This document shows, piece by piece, positions 1 to 12,217 of a stretch of DNA of 64,000 nt (its first letter is position 1; every line of letters starts with the position of its first letter). Made by a program: the position numbers and the translations under genes. The stretch spans positions 682,001 through 746,000 of the forward strand of contig JAZGUH010000199.1 of NCBI GenBank assembly GCA_037893225.1, given 5' to 3'. This DNA is from Hippasteria phrygiana (lineage: Eukaryota > Echinodermata > Asteroidea > Valvatida > Goniasteridae). The notes under the pieces are model-generated. The model was not told the origin of the DNA, did no database searches, and was given only the letters and a program-made list of their open reading frames with translations.

Positions 1-1
1 T

Positions 2-1957
2 TTAGGTGATTCCCAACGTTTGGGGATCATAACACTTTTGGAGAAGGTTGGGGATCCGCTTGATCCCAAAAACAAGCGCCCCATCTCTCTCCTTAATGTT
101 GATTATAAGATCCTGTCGAAGGCCTTGTGCCTCCGTTTGGGTAATGTTTTACCTGACATAGTCGGTCAATTTCAGACTTGTGGCGTCAAGGGGAGGTCCA
201 TCCATGATAATACCAGACTCCTTCGGGATCTGGTAGCATACGTGGATGGAAGGAACCTTGACTGCCTCGTTATTTCCCTCGACCAGCAGAAGGCCTTCGA
301 CAGGGTCAATTGGGATTTCCTTTTTAAGGTCCTAGACCACTTTGGTTTTGGGCCGAATTTCCGGCACTGGATTAAGCTGTTATACACAGATATATCCAGT
401 GCAGTCTTGGTGAATGGGGTTGTTTCCGACCCCTTTTTTGTCACGAGGGGTGTAAGGCAAGGTTGCCCTCTCTCCCCTCTTCTATATGTCCTTTTTATTG
501 AGCCTTTTGCTCAGATAGTCATCAATGACCGCCGCGTGACTGGTTTGGCAATGCCCGGGGCCAATGGCTTGCAATGCAAAGTGTTGCAGTACGCTGACGA
601 CACGACCTGCATTGTAAGGGATTGCCAATCTCTCAGGCGGCTTTTTGGGATCATTGATTTGTTTTCGCGCGCGAGCGGGTCTCGCTTAAATCTTGCCAAG
701 TCGAAAGGCTTGGTCTTTGGCTCCTGGCCCGAATGCCTTCCCGATCTGGTCCCTATTCAGTGGACCACCGACCCGATCAAGATCAACGGTGTCTGGGTTG
801 GCAAGGGGGACATGGGCCCTTTTAATTGGAAAGCGCGGCTTCCCAAACTGCAGTCCTCTTTGGACAGCTGGAAAAGGGGGACGTTTTCCCTCTTAGGTAA
901 GGTATTGCTGGTCAATACCTTAATTCTATCACCTTTGTTTTTTCTGGCTCCGGTTTATCCACTTCCACTTGCAGTAGAGCGGACTATAAACCGAGCTATT
1001 TTTTCCTTCATTTGGTCGGGCAAGACTGAACTCGTCCGGAGGACAGTTCTTGTCCAGTCCCTAGCCAAGGGCGGGTTGGGTGTTACCAACCTCCGCGACA
1101 AATGTGACGCCTTTTTCGTTCTTGGGGTAAAGGCCTTGTTGGGCGATGGGGGCCCACCCTTGAGATTTTTTTCTCTATACTGGGTGGCCTTGTCGCTCCG
1201 CCGGGTCTTTCCCCCGAATTGGTGGCGGAACGATGTTCCTCACGCTTTTTCGCCCACGGGCTATTATAAGCAGTTTTGCAAGCTGGTCTTGCTGGCTGTC
1301 GAGATTTCCCCGGACATTGATTGGGGGCCGGCGTCGGTTCGCAGTCTTTGCGAGCTTTTTGCAGGCCAACGTCCTAATCAGCGTCCGGCTTGCAACATTT
1401 CTGACATCGGTCAGCTTTTTAAAGTTTGTCATGCCTCCAATTTGAGCAACCGACTTCGGGACTTAAATTGGAGGATCGTTTGGGGGGCACTTAAGACTTC
1501 TCAACGTCTTTTTAGTTGGGGTATAGGGGACGGCAAGTGCCCTCGGGTCGGCTGTGCCGCTCCCGAGACACTTTGTCATATTTTTTGGGATTGTTCCTTT
1601 GTTTACAATTTGTGGGCTTGGGTTGAGCATCTTGGATGTAAAGCACAAGCCCGACGTTTTTCTCTTACACGTTCCTATGTCCTCTACGGGTCTGGTGTGG
1701 ACACTAGCCCGGAGTCCCTTTTGATTTGGTTTTTAATTTGCACGGTGAGGCGGCTGGTTTGGCTTTCGCGTTGCGAGACATTGTATGATGGATCCCGACA
1801 GGATGCCGACCAGGTACTTCTCCGTGTCAAGGGTTCAATTAGGGCACGGCTCCAAGCAGACTTTGCCCGGCTGGACCGGACAAAGTTTCGCACCACTTGG
1901 TGCGTGCGGGGAGCCGTCTGTACTGTCAGAGACGACCGATTGGTATTTCACCTTTAA
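2..1957 (+). mobile_element. Tx1/L1-like non-LTR retrotransposon ORF2, C-terminal part (reverse transcriptase plus zinc-binding tail)
   Basis: The frame is open from the left window edge to the stop at 1955-1957, so the protein is cut by the window and not by a mutation. Visible reverse transcriptase blocks, in order, are RPISLLNVDYKILSKAL, VISLDQQKAFDRVNWDFL, a GVRQGCPLSPLLYVLFIEP block and the catalytic box YADDTT. A C-terminal zf-RVT-like segment follows (CAAPETLCHIFWDC). This order and the SLDQ.KAFDRV and RGVRQGCPLSPLLYVL signatures are typical of the Tx1 branch of L1-type LINEs, which copy their RNA into a nicked target. The apurinic endonuclease domain would lie to the left of the window. 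There is no internal stop over about 650 codons, so the copy may be young. Confidence 0.9.
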
Positions 1958-2290
1958 AGTCCCCTGAAGTCATTTTATGGAGCTTCTGTCTCCCGTCTTT
2001 TTTCTGAACTAATTTGTTCACATGTTTTGCTTGTTCTTATACGTCTTGTTTACTGCTTGTTCCTTGTGATATTTTAGTTCACCGTTTTGGTTGAAGACAG
2101 GGGGGGTCGTACCCCCTCATGGTAATGCATGGGTAGCGAGGCTACATTGTCTTCGTGTAATGTGCTTGTTTAGTGTTTGTTTTTTGATGTTCAAATGTAG
2201 TCAGGGGTAGGGGGGCTCGAAGCCTCACGTATCTAGGTATAGCGTGGCTATCCTACCCCGGGGACTTTAGAAGTCCCCGAAACTTAAAAA
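1958..2290 (+). ncRNA. Structured 3' UTR of the Tx1-like LINE (two tandem three-way-junction-like folds plus a hairpin)
   Basis: Domain 1: outer stem GAAGACA (2093-2099) with TGTCTTC (2149-2155), enclosing a 6-bp hairpin with loop CGT (2102-2116) and a 5-bp hairpin GTAGC-gag-GCTAC (2133-2145). Domain 2: outer stem GGGGTAGG (2204-2211) with CCTACCCC (2252-2259), enclosing a 6-bp hairpin with loop CGA (2212-2226) and a 5-bp hairpin ATAGC-gtg-GCTAT (2239-2251). A third hairpin, GGGGACTT-tag-AAGTCCCC, abuts at 2260-2278. The two domains share their design but differ in paired bases in a compensatory way. A role as the reverse-transcriptase recognition structure is inferred from other LINEs. Confidence 0.6.
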
Positions 2291-3287
2291 TAGGTATCCG
2301 AAACCGTGCGTAACGTTTCGCTAACTTCCTAATCATGCAGAATCAAGCCTAACAAAGTACGTACATACGCTGCAGATGCCAAATTTCCACACACGTATAG
2401 TCTGCAACAACAACAAAATCTATCCGTACATGCGAGATTCGCCGTTTAGAGCTGGAAGGACTTACATTGGGTTCACAGCGGTTTTTGTTTGGAGCGCCGA
2501 CATCTTCCGTTTCCCTGAATATATCAACCAAACACTCACCCAAAATGCAGAGTAGTCATTCATGCAGCGACTGATCCCCTCAAAATGAGAATACGATCAA
2601 GTTAAACCCGAAAAAACATTTTTCGTGCAACCCGGAGCATGCACAAACGAGCTGTGCATATATTATAGTAGCGGATTCTTAAACATGACATTGATACATG
2701 TTTGCGTATATCGGCCAGCGGCACTGTGCGCGCCTCGGGGCTCAACGGGTGCCTCTTGGAGTTGGACGTGAAATTCGACTTTTCGTCTGGCTCGTATTTG
2801 AACCTTAGTGTCTGCACCTTAATCCTCGAACTCTACTTGTATCTCAAGTGACGTATCTATCATTTTGGATGCTGTTGTAAGGGTGAAACCGGATGCTTTT
2901 GTTGAGACTTCAGATACATATTCAGAAAAACCACACGATCACTGCAGACGACCTTAGACGCTACTATGGGCAGATCATGTCCAAACGTTTAAAAAGGCGA
3001 TAGAGGGTCCAATCATGGAGGAAGTTCAGTAGGACAGCAACATGTTTCAATTTGGTGGTCCAGATATTCAGGTAAGCATGTCGAAAATTGCGAGATTTTA
3101 CTTTAATATTCCGCACCAGCATGGTTCAGAAGCAGCGAAATCTTGGAAAATAAACCAACCCTGCTTGTCTAAATATGTGGCACTACGTGTTATTTTTAAA
3201 GATTTATCTCCTAAATATTTGTGAAATATGAGATAGAAATTTACATAGTACAAAATATATATATGAACACTCTACATGTACATTACT
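2291..3287. other. Intergenic stretch without a recognised gene
   Basis: I see no convincing exon. The last 200 bases (about 3090-3240) are a diverged copy of the dispersed repeat that recurs at about 3605-3900, 4897-5200, 39990-40460, 53755-54150 and 62318-63010 (recognisable by AGATTTTACTTTAATA and a later AACCAACCCTG). Confidence 0.5.
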
Positions 3288-4577
3288 AAAAGAAATTTGT
3301 GACCATACACTGCCAATAATACATGTAGGCCTAAAGTCAAAACAAATTAACATGTTTTTCCTCTATTTAGCAGTGCAAATTCTCCAACAAAAGCCTCAAA
3401 TTTATGTGATTACACAATTCTGAACATGAATGATTGCAGATAAATGCTTTGACATGTTGGACAGACATTTTCAACACAACTTGAAAAAGTTGTTGTTGGG
3501 GAGTGAGTTATGCCCCTATACTAGTCTTGTCTCAGAAAAGTTACAACCCAGTCTGCAAGTATAGGGCCTACATGTAGTACATCTGTACAAATTATAAACC
3601 CAACCAGCTAGTCAGAAACAGCGAAATCTTGGAAATTAACCAACCCTGCTTGTCTAAATATGTGCCACAACCTGTTACTTCAAGATTTATCTCCAAAATA
3701 TCTGTGGAAAATGAGACACACATTTACTGTACATGTATGTGAACACTGTAGTGAAAATTCCCAAACAAAATTACAAAATTCTGTGGAGAGATTTTACTTT
3801 AATACCCCTACCAGCATGGGTCAGAAACACAGAAATCGTGGGAAATAACCAACCCTGTTTGTCTAAGTATGTGGCACAACTTATTTCAAGATTTATTTCC
3901 TAAAGATTTGTGGAAAATGAGACAGAAATTTGCATAATATGTACATGTACATGTATGTAAACACTGTAGTACATGTACATTAATTTCTGACCAGACACTG
4001 CCAAGAATAATTAGGCTATGTATAGTGAACACAAACTGTTTTCCTCTATTTAGCAGTGAAAATTCCCCAACAAAAGCCTCCAACTAAAGGTTGTGCCATA
4101 TGATGACACGATTATGAAGAGAGATTTTACTTTCAAACCCCCACCAAATGAATAAACTGAAGAGTTTGATGTCTAAAATACAAACATTGTCACGTATAAT
4201 ACTGCAATATTTGGGCAATGCTTTGCCATGTTGCATATATGCATTTTCAACGCAACTTTAAACAGTTGTTTTCGGGGAGTGAGATATGCCCCTACTTGTC
4301 TCAGAGAAGTTAATTATTATTATTATACACAGCCTAGTCTGCAAGTTGGGCCTGGGGGCATGCATGTATCTGTACAAATTATAAACCCAACCAGCTCACC
4401 CTGAACCCCAAATAAAAAACCCAAAACACAACACATGAATAAAATATAGAAATACACAGGGGACAATCTTTATGTTCCAATAAATTTTAAAAGAGAACAA
4501 AGCAGACAGTACATACCTACATGTTGATATTTAATGGTAGCCGCATTAAATAGTTTTATTCCACCATGATTGTGTGC
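3288..4577 (+). repeat. Tandem duplication, copy 1 (1.29 kb unit)
   Basis: Starts AAAGAAATTTGTGACC and is repeated almost base for base from 4578. Differences are mostly small indels in ACATGTAC-rich stretches. The unit contains the dispersed AACCAACCCTG repeat. Short ORFs in both copies are by-products of the repeat and are not gene-like. Confidence 0.85.
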
Positions 4578-6952
4578 AAAGAAATTTGTGACCATACACT
4601 GCCAATAATAATACATGTAGGCCTAAAGTCAAAACAAATTAACATGTTTTTCCTCTATTTAGCAGTGCAAATTCTCCAACAAAAGCCTCAAATTTATGTG
4701 ATTACACAATTCTGAACATGAATGATTGCAGATAAATGCTTTGACATGTTGGACAGACATTTTCAACACAACTTGAAAAAGTTGTTGTTGGGGAGTGAGT
4801 TATGCCCCTATACTAGTCTTGTCTCAGAAAAGTTACAACCCAGTCTGCAAGTATAGGGCCTACATGTAGTACATCTGTACAAATTATAAACCCAACCAGC
4901 TAGTCAGAAACAGCGAAATCTTGGAAATTAACCAACCCTGCTTGTCTAAATATGTGCCACAACCTGTTACTTCAAGATTTATCTCCAAAATATCTGTGGA
5001 AAATGAGACACACATTTACTGTACATGTATGTGAACACTGTAGTGAAAATTCCCAAACAAAATTACAAAATTCTGTGGAGAGATTTTACTTTAATACCCC
5101 TACCAGCATGGGTCAGAAACACAGAAATCGTGGGAAATAACCAACCCTGTTTGTCTAAGTATGTGGCACAACTTATTTCAAGATTTATTTCCTAAAGATT
5201 TGTGGAAAATGAGACAGAAATTTACATATGTACATGTACATGTATGTAAACACTTGTAGTACATGTACATTAATTTCTGACCAGACACTGCCAAGAATAA
5301 TTAGGCTATGTAGGCCTATAGTGAACACAAACTGTTTTCCTCTATTTAGCAGTGAAAATTCCCCAACAAAAGCCTCCAACTAAAGGTTGTGCCATATGAT
5401 GACACGATTATGAAGAGAGATTTTACTTTCAAACCCCCACCAAATGAATAAACTGAAGAGTTTGATGTCTAAAATACAAACATTGTCACGTATAATACTG
5501 CAATATTTTAGCAATGCTTTGCCATGTTGCATATATGCATTTTCAACGCAACTTTAAAAAGTTGTTTTCGGGGAGTGAGATATGCCCCTACTTGTCTCAG
5601 AGAAGTTAATTATTATTATTATACACAGCCTAGTCTGCAAGTTGGGCCTGGGGGCATGCACGTATCTGTACAAATTATAAACCCAACCAGCTCACCCTGA
5701 ACCCCAAATAAAAAACCCAAAACACAACACATGAATAAAATATTGAAATACACAGGGGACAATCTTTATTGTTCCTTATTTCAGATTTGATGACAGCATG
5801 TACATTAGTGAAGATGGCAGTGGATCAAACAGAATTGAGCTGCAGTACCTAACTTTTGCCATATCTTAAGAACTTTATTCAACACTTTCTTTAATAAACC
5901 ACCTTTTGTGTACTTACAGACAGCAATATTGAACAAATGGAAGTCAGACTTTTGCAATTGAAATTTACAGTGATATGGTACAAATAAGCGATGGGTTTCA
6001 CATGTAACATTGACACCAGTGTCCATGTTACATGGAAAATCCACAAAAAATCATATTTTATGCCTCATATTTACTGAAGAGGTCTGATTTTCATATCTTT
6101 TCATTAGAGATGTATATCCTTAACTAGTTCATAAAATGCAGACATGTTCAAGGCAAATCAATGGAAATATGTCAGAAAATGTTTTTTTGTTTCACATGTA
6201 ACACGAACACCATATATTTTTCATTTACGGAATGACCCATAAGCCTATATCTACCAGCTTTCTTAGAAGAGTCGCAAGTTTCATACCCTAATAAGACCTA
6301 CTTATAAGTTTATAAAATTAGTAACAATTAGACAAATTAATAAAAGCAGAGAGAATATAATGACATTTTAAGGTACTGGTTTCACGTGTAACAGGACACC
6401 AAATTTGGAGGAATGTCACACATTTTGACATATTTTCATCGAGTGTGAAAAAACAATCCAAAGAATCCTTTATTGGACTTGTGAAACTACTAATTGCAAG
6501 TGTGCATGAACAACGTATCCAGATCAGGGAAAACTGATAAAGGTAGAAAATGTATATTTTAGGGTTTAAACATTGCCCTTTTTTGCAAAATGTCACACTT
6601 TATGTACCCAACTTCATGGAATGAACCACATCCATGTAGGTTTAACTCAATACACGTAAGCTCAATGTAATGTGGGCACATAAACATGATATAATTGAAA
6701 ACAAGATTAGAGATGGTAGCTGAATATTAAACCTAATCATGTAAATGATATCTTAACCATAAAAGTCCTCAATTCTCAGTAGATGATTTTTCACACACCC
6801 TAGGAGATTATTAGGGTAATGGTTTGTATGCAATCTGTTTAGACTATAAGAAAATAAATTTTAAAAGAAAACAAAGCAGACAGTACATACCTACATGTTG
6901 ATATTTAATGGTAGCCGCATTAAATAGTTTTATTCCACCATGATTGTGTGCA
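4578..6952 (+). repeat. Tandem duplication, copy 2, interrupted by about 1.08 kb
   Basis: Matches copy 1 from 4578 to 5775. The homology then stops and resumes at about 6853 (AATAAATTTTAAAAG) and continues to 6952. The material at 5776-6852 is absent from copy 1 at the corresponding joint near 4488, so it was inserted into copy 2 or lost from copy 1. Confidence 0.8.
5776..6852. mobile_element. About 1.08 kb segment present only in duplication copy 2
   Basis: Its boundaries come from comparison with copy 1. I see no clear terminal inverted repeats and no coding region. Inside, the motif TTTCACATGTAACA followed by ACACCA recurs at 5995, 6189 and 6379 (third copy has CACGTGTAACA), spaced about 190-194 bases apart in diverged sequence. 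Confidence 0.5.
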
Positions 6953-6971
6953 GGGGGGGGGGGGGGGGGGG
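6953..6971 (+). repeat. Poly-G tract (19 G)
   Basis: Uninterrupted guanines at the end of the interrupted duplication copy; the corresponding position of copy 1 has no G tract. Confidence 0.9.
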
Positions 6972-7859
6972 TCCTGTTATCAACTTGGATGAGAAATGTG
7001 CAGTATGGTGATGATGCTGTAACTTATAATACCACAGAGATTTTAAGACAAACAATTCTTTTAAATATTATATTACTGAAAAGAGTAAATAGAATTAGAA
7101 ATAGAATGAGGGCCAATAGTAGTCATGTTAGGTTAACCCTATTGTGGATTTTTGTTGATTTAATTTTTTGGTCATTTTGGAGGACAATTTCAGTTAAAAG
7201 TTGTGACCATTATTGCTAAATTGCTAATTTTATAATTGAAAATTTGAGCCTAATATATTTCAGATCAATTTGTTATAAATATAAAAATAATGTTATGAGT
7301 CATTTAAAATAGTAACAATAAACAAACACCAATTATTATAGAAAATTAAATGATCAAAACTAAATAAAAACAAATTAAAGCCAGTGGCAGCACTGACAGA
7401 AAATTGGGCATTGCAAATAGCGTCGCCAATGCCGGTTCGCGTGAATCTCTCTACTAACGTGCTAGCTCCATGTGTCTGCTGTATGTGATTTAGCCATTTA
7501 CTATCTTTCTTCTTTCTATCCTTTTCTGTCTTCTTTGCTGATGGTAGCTGTTAGTGCCACAGCCATTATGTACATCTTATAATATATCATCTTATCTTCT
7601 TTTTTTTTTATTAAAGTGGGTGGATCGGATGGCTGTAATGGGAGGAGGGCATTATTAATTAACACTTATTTTCAAAAGCTAACAAATGGTTAGCCCCATA
7701 TCAGGGGTTTATCAGTACCATAATACCAAACAACTTTTCTCTGCAAAATAATATTAAATGTCATGGAAATTTAGTCTTAGAAAGTCATGGAAAGGTCATG
7801 GAATTTGGTTTTCAGATTTCTGTGGGAACCCTGACTTGACTTTTAATGATGGTCATCAC
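6972..7859. other. AT-rich intergenic sequence, no recognised feature
   Basis: No exon, RNA gene or clear inverted repeat was seen. AGTCATGGAAAGGTCATGGAATTT near 7780 resembles a motif that recurs near 63670-63760, so part of it is dispersed repeat. Confidence 0.4.
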
Positions 7860-9760
7860 ATGTCACGTGACGTCATCTTAAAGGGGCATTTTTCGAAGCC
7901 ATATATCTATGGAAGTACAAGTCCGATTAAGTTGATACGTGGTATCTAGATAGGCCAGCATGTGTTGCAGATGGAAATTGATGTGACGTCAAGATGACGT
8001 CATCATACGATTTTATAGTAATTGTTAAGTTTTTGAACTTCAAAGTTTCTTCAAGCCATATCTCACCAACAGAACATGCTAAATTCAAAATTCTTTTTGT
8101 AATAGCTTTGTTAGCTCCTATATTCTTTCACATAAATGTGAAAAAGTGTGACGTCATCATGACGTCATCAAAAATAGGCTTTTTTGAAACAAATATAAGG
8201 GTAGGTCTGATCGTCATAAAAGTTAGTGGGTAGGTAGATGGTGCCACTAGCATGTAGAATCCGAGGTGACGTCATGATGACGTCGTCTGTTGATTTTCTA
8301 TGAATTTTTAAATGTTTCAAATTTCATTGTACTCTTTGGAACCTAAGTAAAGTTTCTTAGTCATATATCTCATTAACAGAATATTCGAAATTCGTTTTGT
8401 AATAGGTTTGTTAGCCCATACATTCTTTCATATTAATGTCAAAAAGTGTGACGTCATCATGACGTCATCATGACGTCATCAAAATGTGCTTTTAAAAAAC
8501 ATAAGGGTACATATATCCAATAATCATAACAATTGGTGGGTTGGTAGATGTTGTCGCTAGCATGTGAAATCCGAAGTAATCTTATGATGACGTCATCGGC
8601 TGTTTTTCTATGATTTTTTTTAATGTTTCTAATTTCATTGTACATACTCTCAAAATTGTACATTGTCATTGATCAGATTGACTCCAATCTATACACAGGC
8701 CAAGAGCACACATTGAGGTGATGTGTTATTGAGGTGATGTCATGATGACCATCATATGATTTATATTCTATGATTATTTTAGTTCTATCCCAAATCCCAT
8801 AGACTTTGTACACGAATTTTGTACGGGACACTTTGGTCACTAAACAACATCAGATCTTAATCAGGCTTAACACAAACAGAGACCCTAAGCTGAAAATGTA
8901 TGCCGAAACGTGACGTCATGATGACGTCATCACGTGTCATGTGACGTCATCTTAAAGGTGCATTTTTCAAGGGCCCATATCTAGAGAACGGTACGTCCGA
9001 TTGCCTTCAAACCAGGTATGTTGGTATGGTAGCTCGTGTTATAGATGAAAATTGAGGTGACGTCATGATGACGTCATCATACTATTTTACTGTAATATTA
9101 AAGTTGTTGAACACTAAAGTTTCCTAAAGCCATATCTCATCAACAGAACACGCTAAATTCAAAATTCTTTTTGTAATAGCTTTGTTAGCTTATATATTCT
9201 TTCACATAAATGTGAAAAATGTGTGACGTCATCATGACGCCATCAAAAATATGTTTTTTTTAAACACATATAAGGGTAGGTCCGATCGTCATAAAAATTA
9301 CTGTGCAGGTAGATAGTGCTACTAGCATGTAAAATCCGAGGTGACGTCATGATGACGTCATCGGCTGATTTTCTATGAATTTTTAGTTCTATCCCAAATC
9401 CCATAGACTTTGTACACGAATTTTGTCGGCGGCACTTTAGGTCTTAAAAAACCTCAGATCTTAACCAAACTTACCTCAATCATAGACCCTAAGCTGAAAT
9501 TGTATGTCGAAGAGTGACGTCATGATGACATCATCACGTGTCACGTGACGTCATCTTAAAGGTGCGTTTTTCAAGGGCCCATATCTAGAGAACGGTAGGT
9601 CCGATTGCCTTCAAACCTGGTATGTTGCTAGTGTATCTCGTGTTATAGATGAAAATTTAGGTGCCATCATGATAACGTCATCAACTGATTTTCTATGAAT
9701 TTTTTAATATTTAACATATTATTATATATTACTGTCATTGATCAGATTGACTCCAATCTC
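7860..9760. repeat. Repeat block dense in TGACGTCA palindromes (CRE-like sites)
   Basis: By eye about 20 perfect TGACGTCA octamers occur between 7866 and 9560, usually in pairs or triplets joined by TGA or TCA (for example 8449-8480). They sit in diverged repeats of a few hundred bases that share GGGCCCATATCTAGAGAACG and AAAGCCATATCTCA segments. TGACGTCA is the full CREB/ATF site. Whether it binds factors here is unknown; the sites may simply be carried by the repeat. Confidence 0.75.
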
Positions 9761-10080
9761 GACACAGGCCAACACCATGTATAAGTACTATCTTTATAAT
9801 GTCATCATAGGTCAAGTAATATAAACTTAAAGGTCAACTTTCAAGTAAGAAATCTAGATCATGAAATAATCTCAGATCTTAGAAAACTCAGCGAAAACAA
9901 AACCCTTAACAACTTTAATGCTGATTAAAAAAAAACCAGGAAAAGCCATGCGTCTGTTGACCTCAACAGACGCTTAACCTCTAGTTTATTTATTTTTTTT
10001 ATTTATAAATTCTTGAAATTTTTGAAAATTTTCCCCAAAATCCTTCTTTTAACCCTAACCTCACCGAATACTACAAAATG
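9761..10080. other. AT-rich spacer
   Basis: No gene-like signal. Contains GCGTCTGTTGACCTCAACAGACGC at 9950-9973, a hairpin with 10-bp arms. Confidence 0.4.
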
Positions 10081-10341
10081 CTACTTGAGTAAACTGTAGT
10101 ATGCAGTATTATACAACGCCTGAATAAATCTCCGCCATTCAATTGGTGGATCGTCGATCACGTGCATTGAATTATTCGTTCCATCGCACGGCGCGAAGTT
10201 ACATCGCACGGTAGGGGCGTGCGATGTAACTTCCCTAATTTCACAGTCACTGTTGGTACCGCTACAACAGACTGGTTTCCGATCCCTCCATTGTCCTTCG
10301 GACATCAAATGTATATTATATACAAATGTCATTCACACAAA

Positions 10342-10640
10342 ATGGCGGACGTTGTTTCCGAACCGCGGTTTGTTCTCCTAACAGACGACGAAATATTGGA
10401 ACTCGTAGGCGATGCTGACGCTGCTAACACGAAGAGACAAATGAAATATGCAGTCAAACGATTAGATGAATTTGCAAGACACGCAGGAACAACAATTAAA
10501 GCTTTAACTGATTCGGAACTGGACCACTTTTTGTCGTTGTTTTTGCAGGACTGAGAAGGTACACGGCACGTTGTACACAAAGAAATCCATGCATGCAATC
10601 TGTCGAGGATTTATTCAGGCGTTGTATAAAACAAATAATT
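10342..10640 (+). pseudogene. Crypton-type tyrosine recombinase N-terminal fragment, frameshifted
   Basis: From ATG at 10342 the frame reads a leader, then NTKRQMKYAVKRLDEFARH and a DSELDHFLSLF segment before a stop at 10552. One base further on, a second frame continues with GTLYTKKSMHAICRGFIQAL. The arrangement NTKR...YAV...F, then L..FL..F, then G.LYTKKS.HAI resembles the N-terminal domain of Crypton tyrosine recombinases and genes derived from them. The core recombinase domain is absent. The end of the fragment (10609-10632) is repeated inverted at about 10101-10124, so the fragment lies inside an inverted-repeat unit. Family assignment is from motif memory. Confidence 0.4.
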
Positions 10641-10762
10641 GAATGTTTTCACATTCGTGCAATGGTAAGTATAATTTTATTCGGTCACAGATGGAATAGA
10701 ACATTCAATCTGTCACCTCATAAAATTATTCTTACCATCGCACTCATAAACATTCATTATTT
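10630..10762. mobile_element. Short hairpin element
   Basis: ACAAATAATTGAATGTTT near 10630 pairs with AAACATTCATTATTTGT near 10747-10763, and GCAATGGTAAGTATAATTTT pairs with AAAATTATTCTTACCATCGC inside it. No target duplication was identified. Confidence 0.5.
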
Positions 10763-10804
10763 GTTTACTATTACTACACTGGCCTATGAGAATTGAGTAG
10801 TATT

Positions 10805-11396
10805 TTGTATTACTACACCTCATAAATATTCATGAGCAAATTGGAGCACGTCATTGGCAGATTCCGCCGCGCGTCCGGGAAGTAAAAATGATACGCTGCC
10901 GGGTGACGTCATCCCGGTGAGTATCCAGCTCGCTGCCGTGCGGTATTTTTTTCTGGTAGCACCAAAAATTCCCTCTGGAACCCGCCTCGTAAACATGTAG
11001 TCTATGGCATGTAATCTTTACGGAACCAGTCTGTTGTTTGTAGTCCTTGTAAATACTGCAGTAAAGGCACATTAAAGAGTGTTGGCACCAGACTATTTCA
11101 ACCCTGTTGCCGTGACACACGGAACTACTCTAAAGCTAGCTAGCTGAGCTGAGCTATGAGCTCAGAAACAACAAATGGCGTCTACGAGTAACGTGAGATT
11201 TCCGTCATATTTATGAGGTGTAGTAAAACAAATACAGCATGGTTTATTTCTGGAAAATAGTGGGAATTACTGGTCCCTCGGTGTAGGTCAGCTTGACTAC
11301 CTCCCTCCGCTTCGCGTCGGGAGGTAGTCGAGCTGACCTACACCTCGGGACCAGTAATTCCCACTACTTCCCCTCAAACCATGCTGTATTTGTATA
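10805..11396 (+). mobile_element. Two-module hairpin element (modules A and B)
   Basis: Module A (10805-11231) has TIRs around TACTACACCTCATAAATA (10812-) and TTTATGAGGTGTAGTA (-11226). Module B (11228-11396) has outer TIRs ACAAATACAGCATGGTTT and AAACCATGCTGTATTTGT around a nearly perfect long hairpin (11258-11367) with a small loop near TCCGCTTCGCGTC. The same two modules in the same relative order occur on the other strand at 27271-26512, which argues that they form one element. No coding capacity is seen. Confidence 0.65.
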
Positions 11397-12217
11397 GTAC
11401 AGTTTTAAAATGCACCTAGCACCAGGCCAGCCCAAAATTAACTCTAAAGAAGTTGATTTAGGTACATTTAATAAAAGCATTTCTCTCTGCTTCCCTTTTA
11501 GCGGTCATCCTTGTTGGAGATCTTTTCTCCAAAAATCCATTAAAAATGAAAAAAAGAAGAGAGGAAATTTATCTGGTCCATTTATTTGGTCTTTTGAATC
11601 GATTTAGTGGGCAATTCCGCGGTAACGGTAACAGAATTGTGGAAGAATTTGGGCTGTATTTTTACATGCTGCGGATTAGTCTTATGGCCTACAAATGTAC
11701 CTGATTACAAACACTTTTATATGGTCTGGTTATACCACCTGCTATATCAAAATAGAAAAGTTGAAACTTTCTACATGTGGAAAGATCCAAGGCCAAAAAT
11801 CAGGAATGTGTCGGTAACAGAATTACTTCAGAAAATTATGGATTTTTTATTTTTTACCTTAAATTACCAAATAAAATTCTATGAAATCTATATAACCAAT
11901 GAAGATATTCCAAAAGCGTATTTGTTCCTTTGCTAAATTTGTAAGCATGCATTAAGCCACTCTGGACATGTAATTTAATGGTGATTTGTTCAACTTTATA
12001 ATTAGTCATTGAACTCATTTCCCATATGGAATTGCCCTGGTGGTTCCATTTTCAGTGAAACCCAACTTTAAAAATAAGGGCCAGCCATTTAAAAAAAAAT
12101 AGTACCTCTGGCTGGATCTCAAAATAGACAAACAAAATAACTGTACATCCTCCGTCTTTGTATGCCAAATGCATGATGCTAAAAATGTTGCCTTATCTTT
12201 CTTTGTCATTTTGCCAG
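11397..12217. other. Sequence upstream of the first recognised FPGS exon
   Basis: No exon matching the FPGS N-terminus (mitochondrial leader or the residues before the EAVKTLN block) was recognised here or further left. Small AT-rich ORFs here do not look coding. Confidence 0.4.

Noticed and set aside
7758..8669. ORFs in the TGACGTCA block
   Set aside because: Short, AT-rich, not shared in frame between repeat copies.
7866..9560. CRISPR-like array
   Set aside because: The repeats are short palindromes within diverged long repeats; no regular spacer structure, and the genome is eukaryotic.
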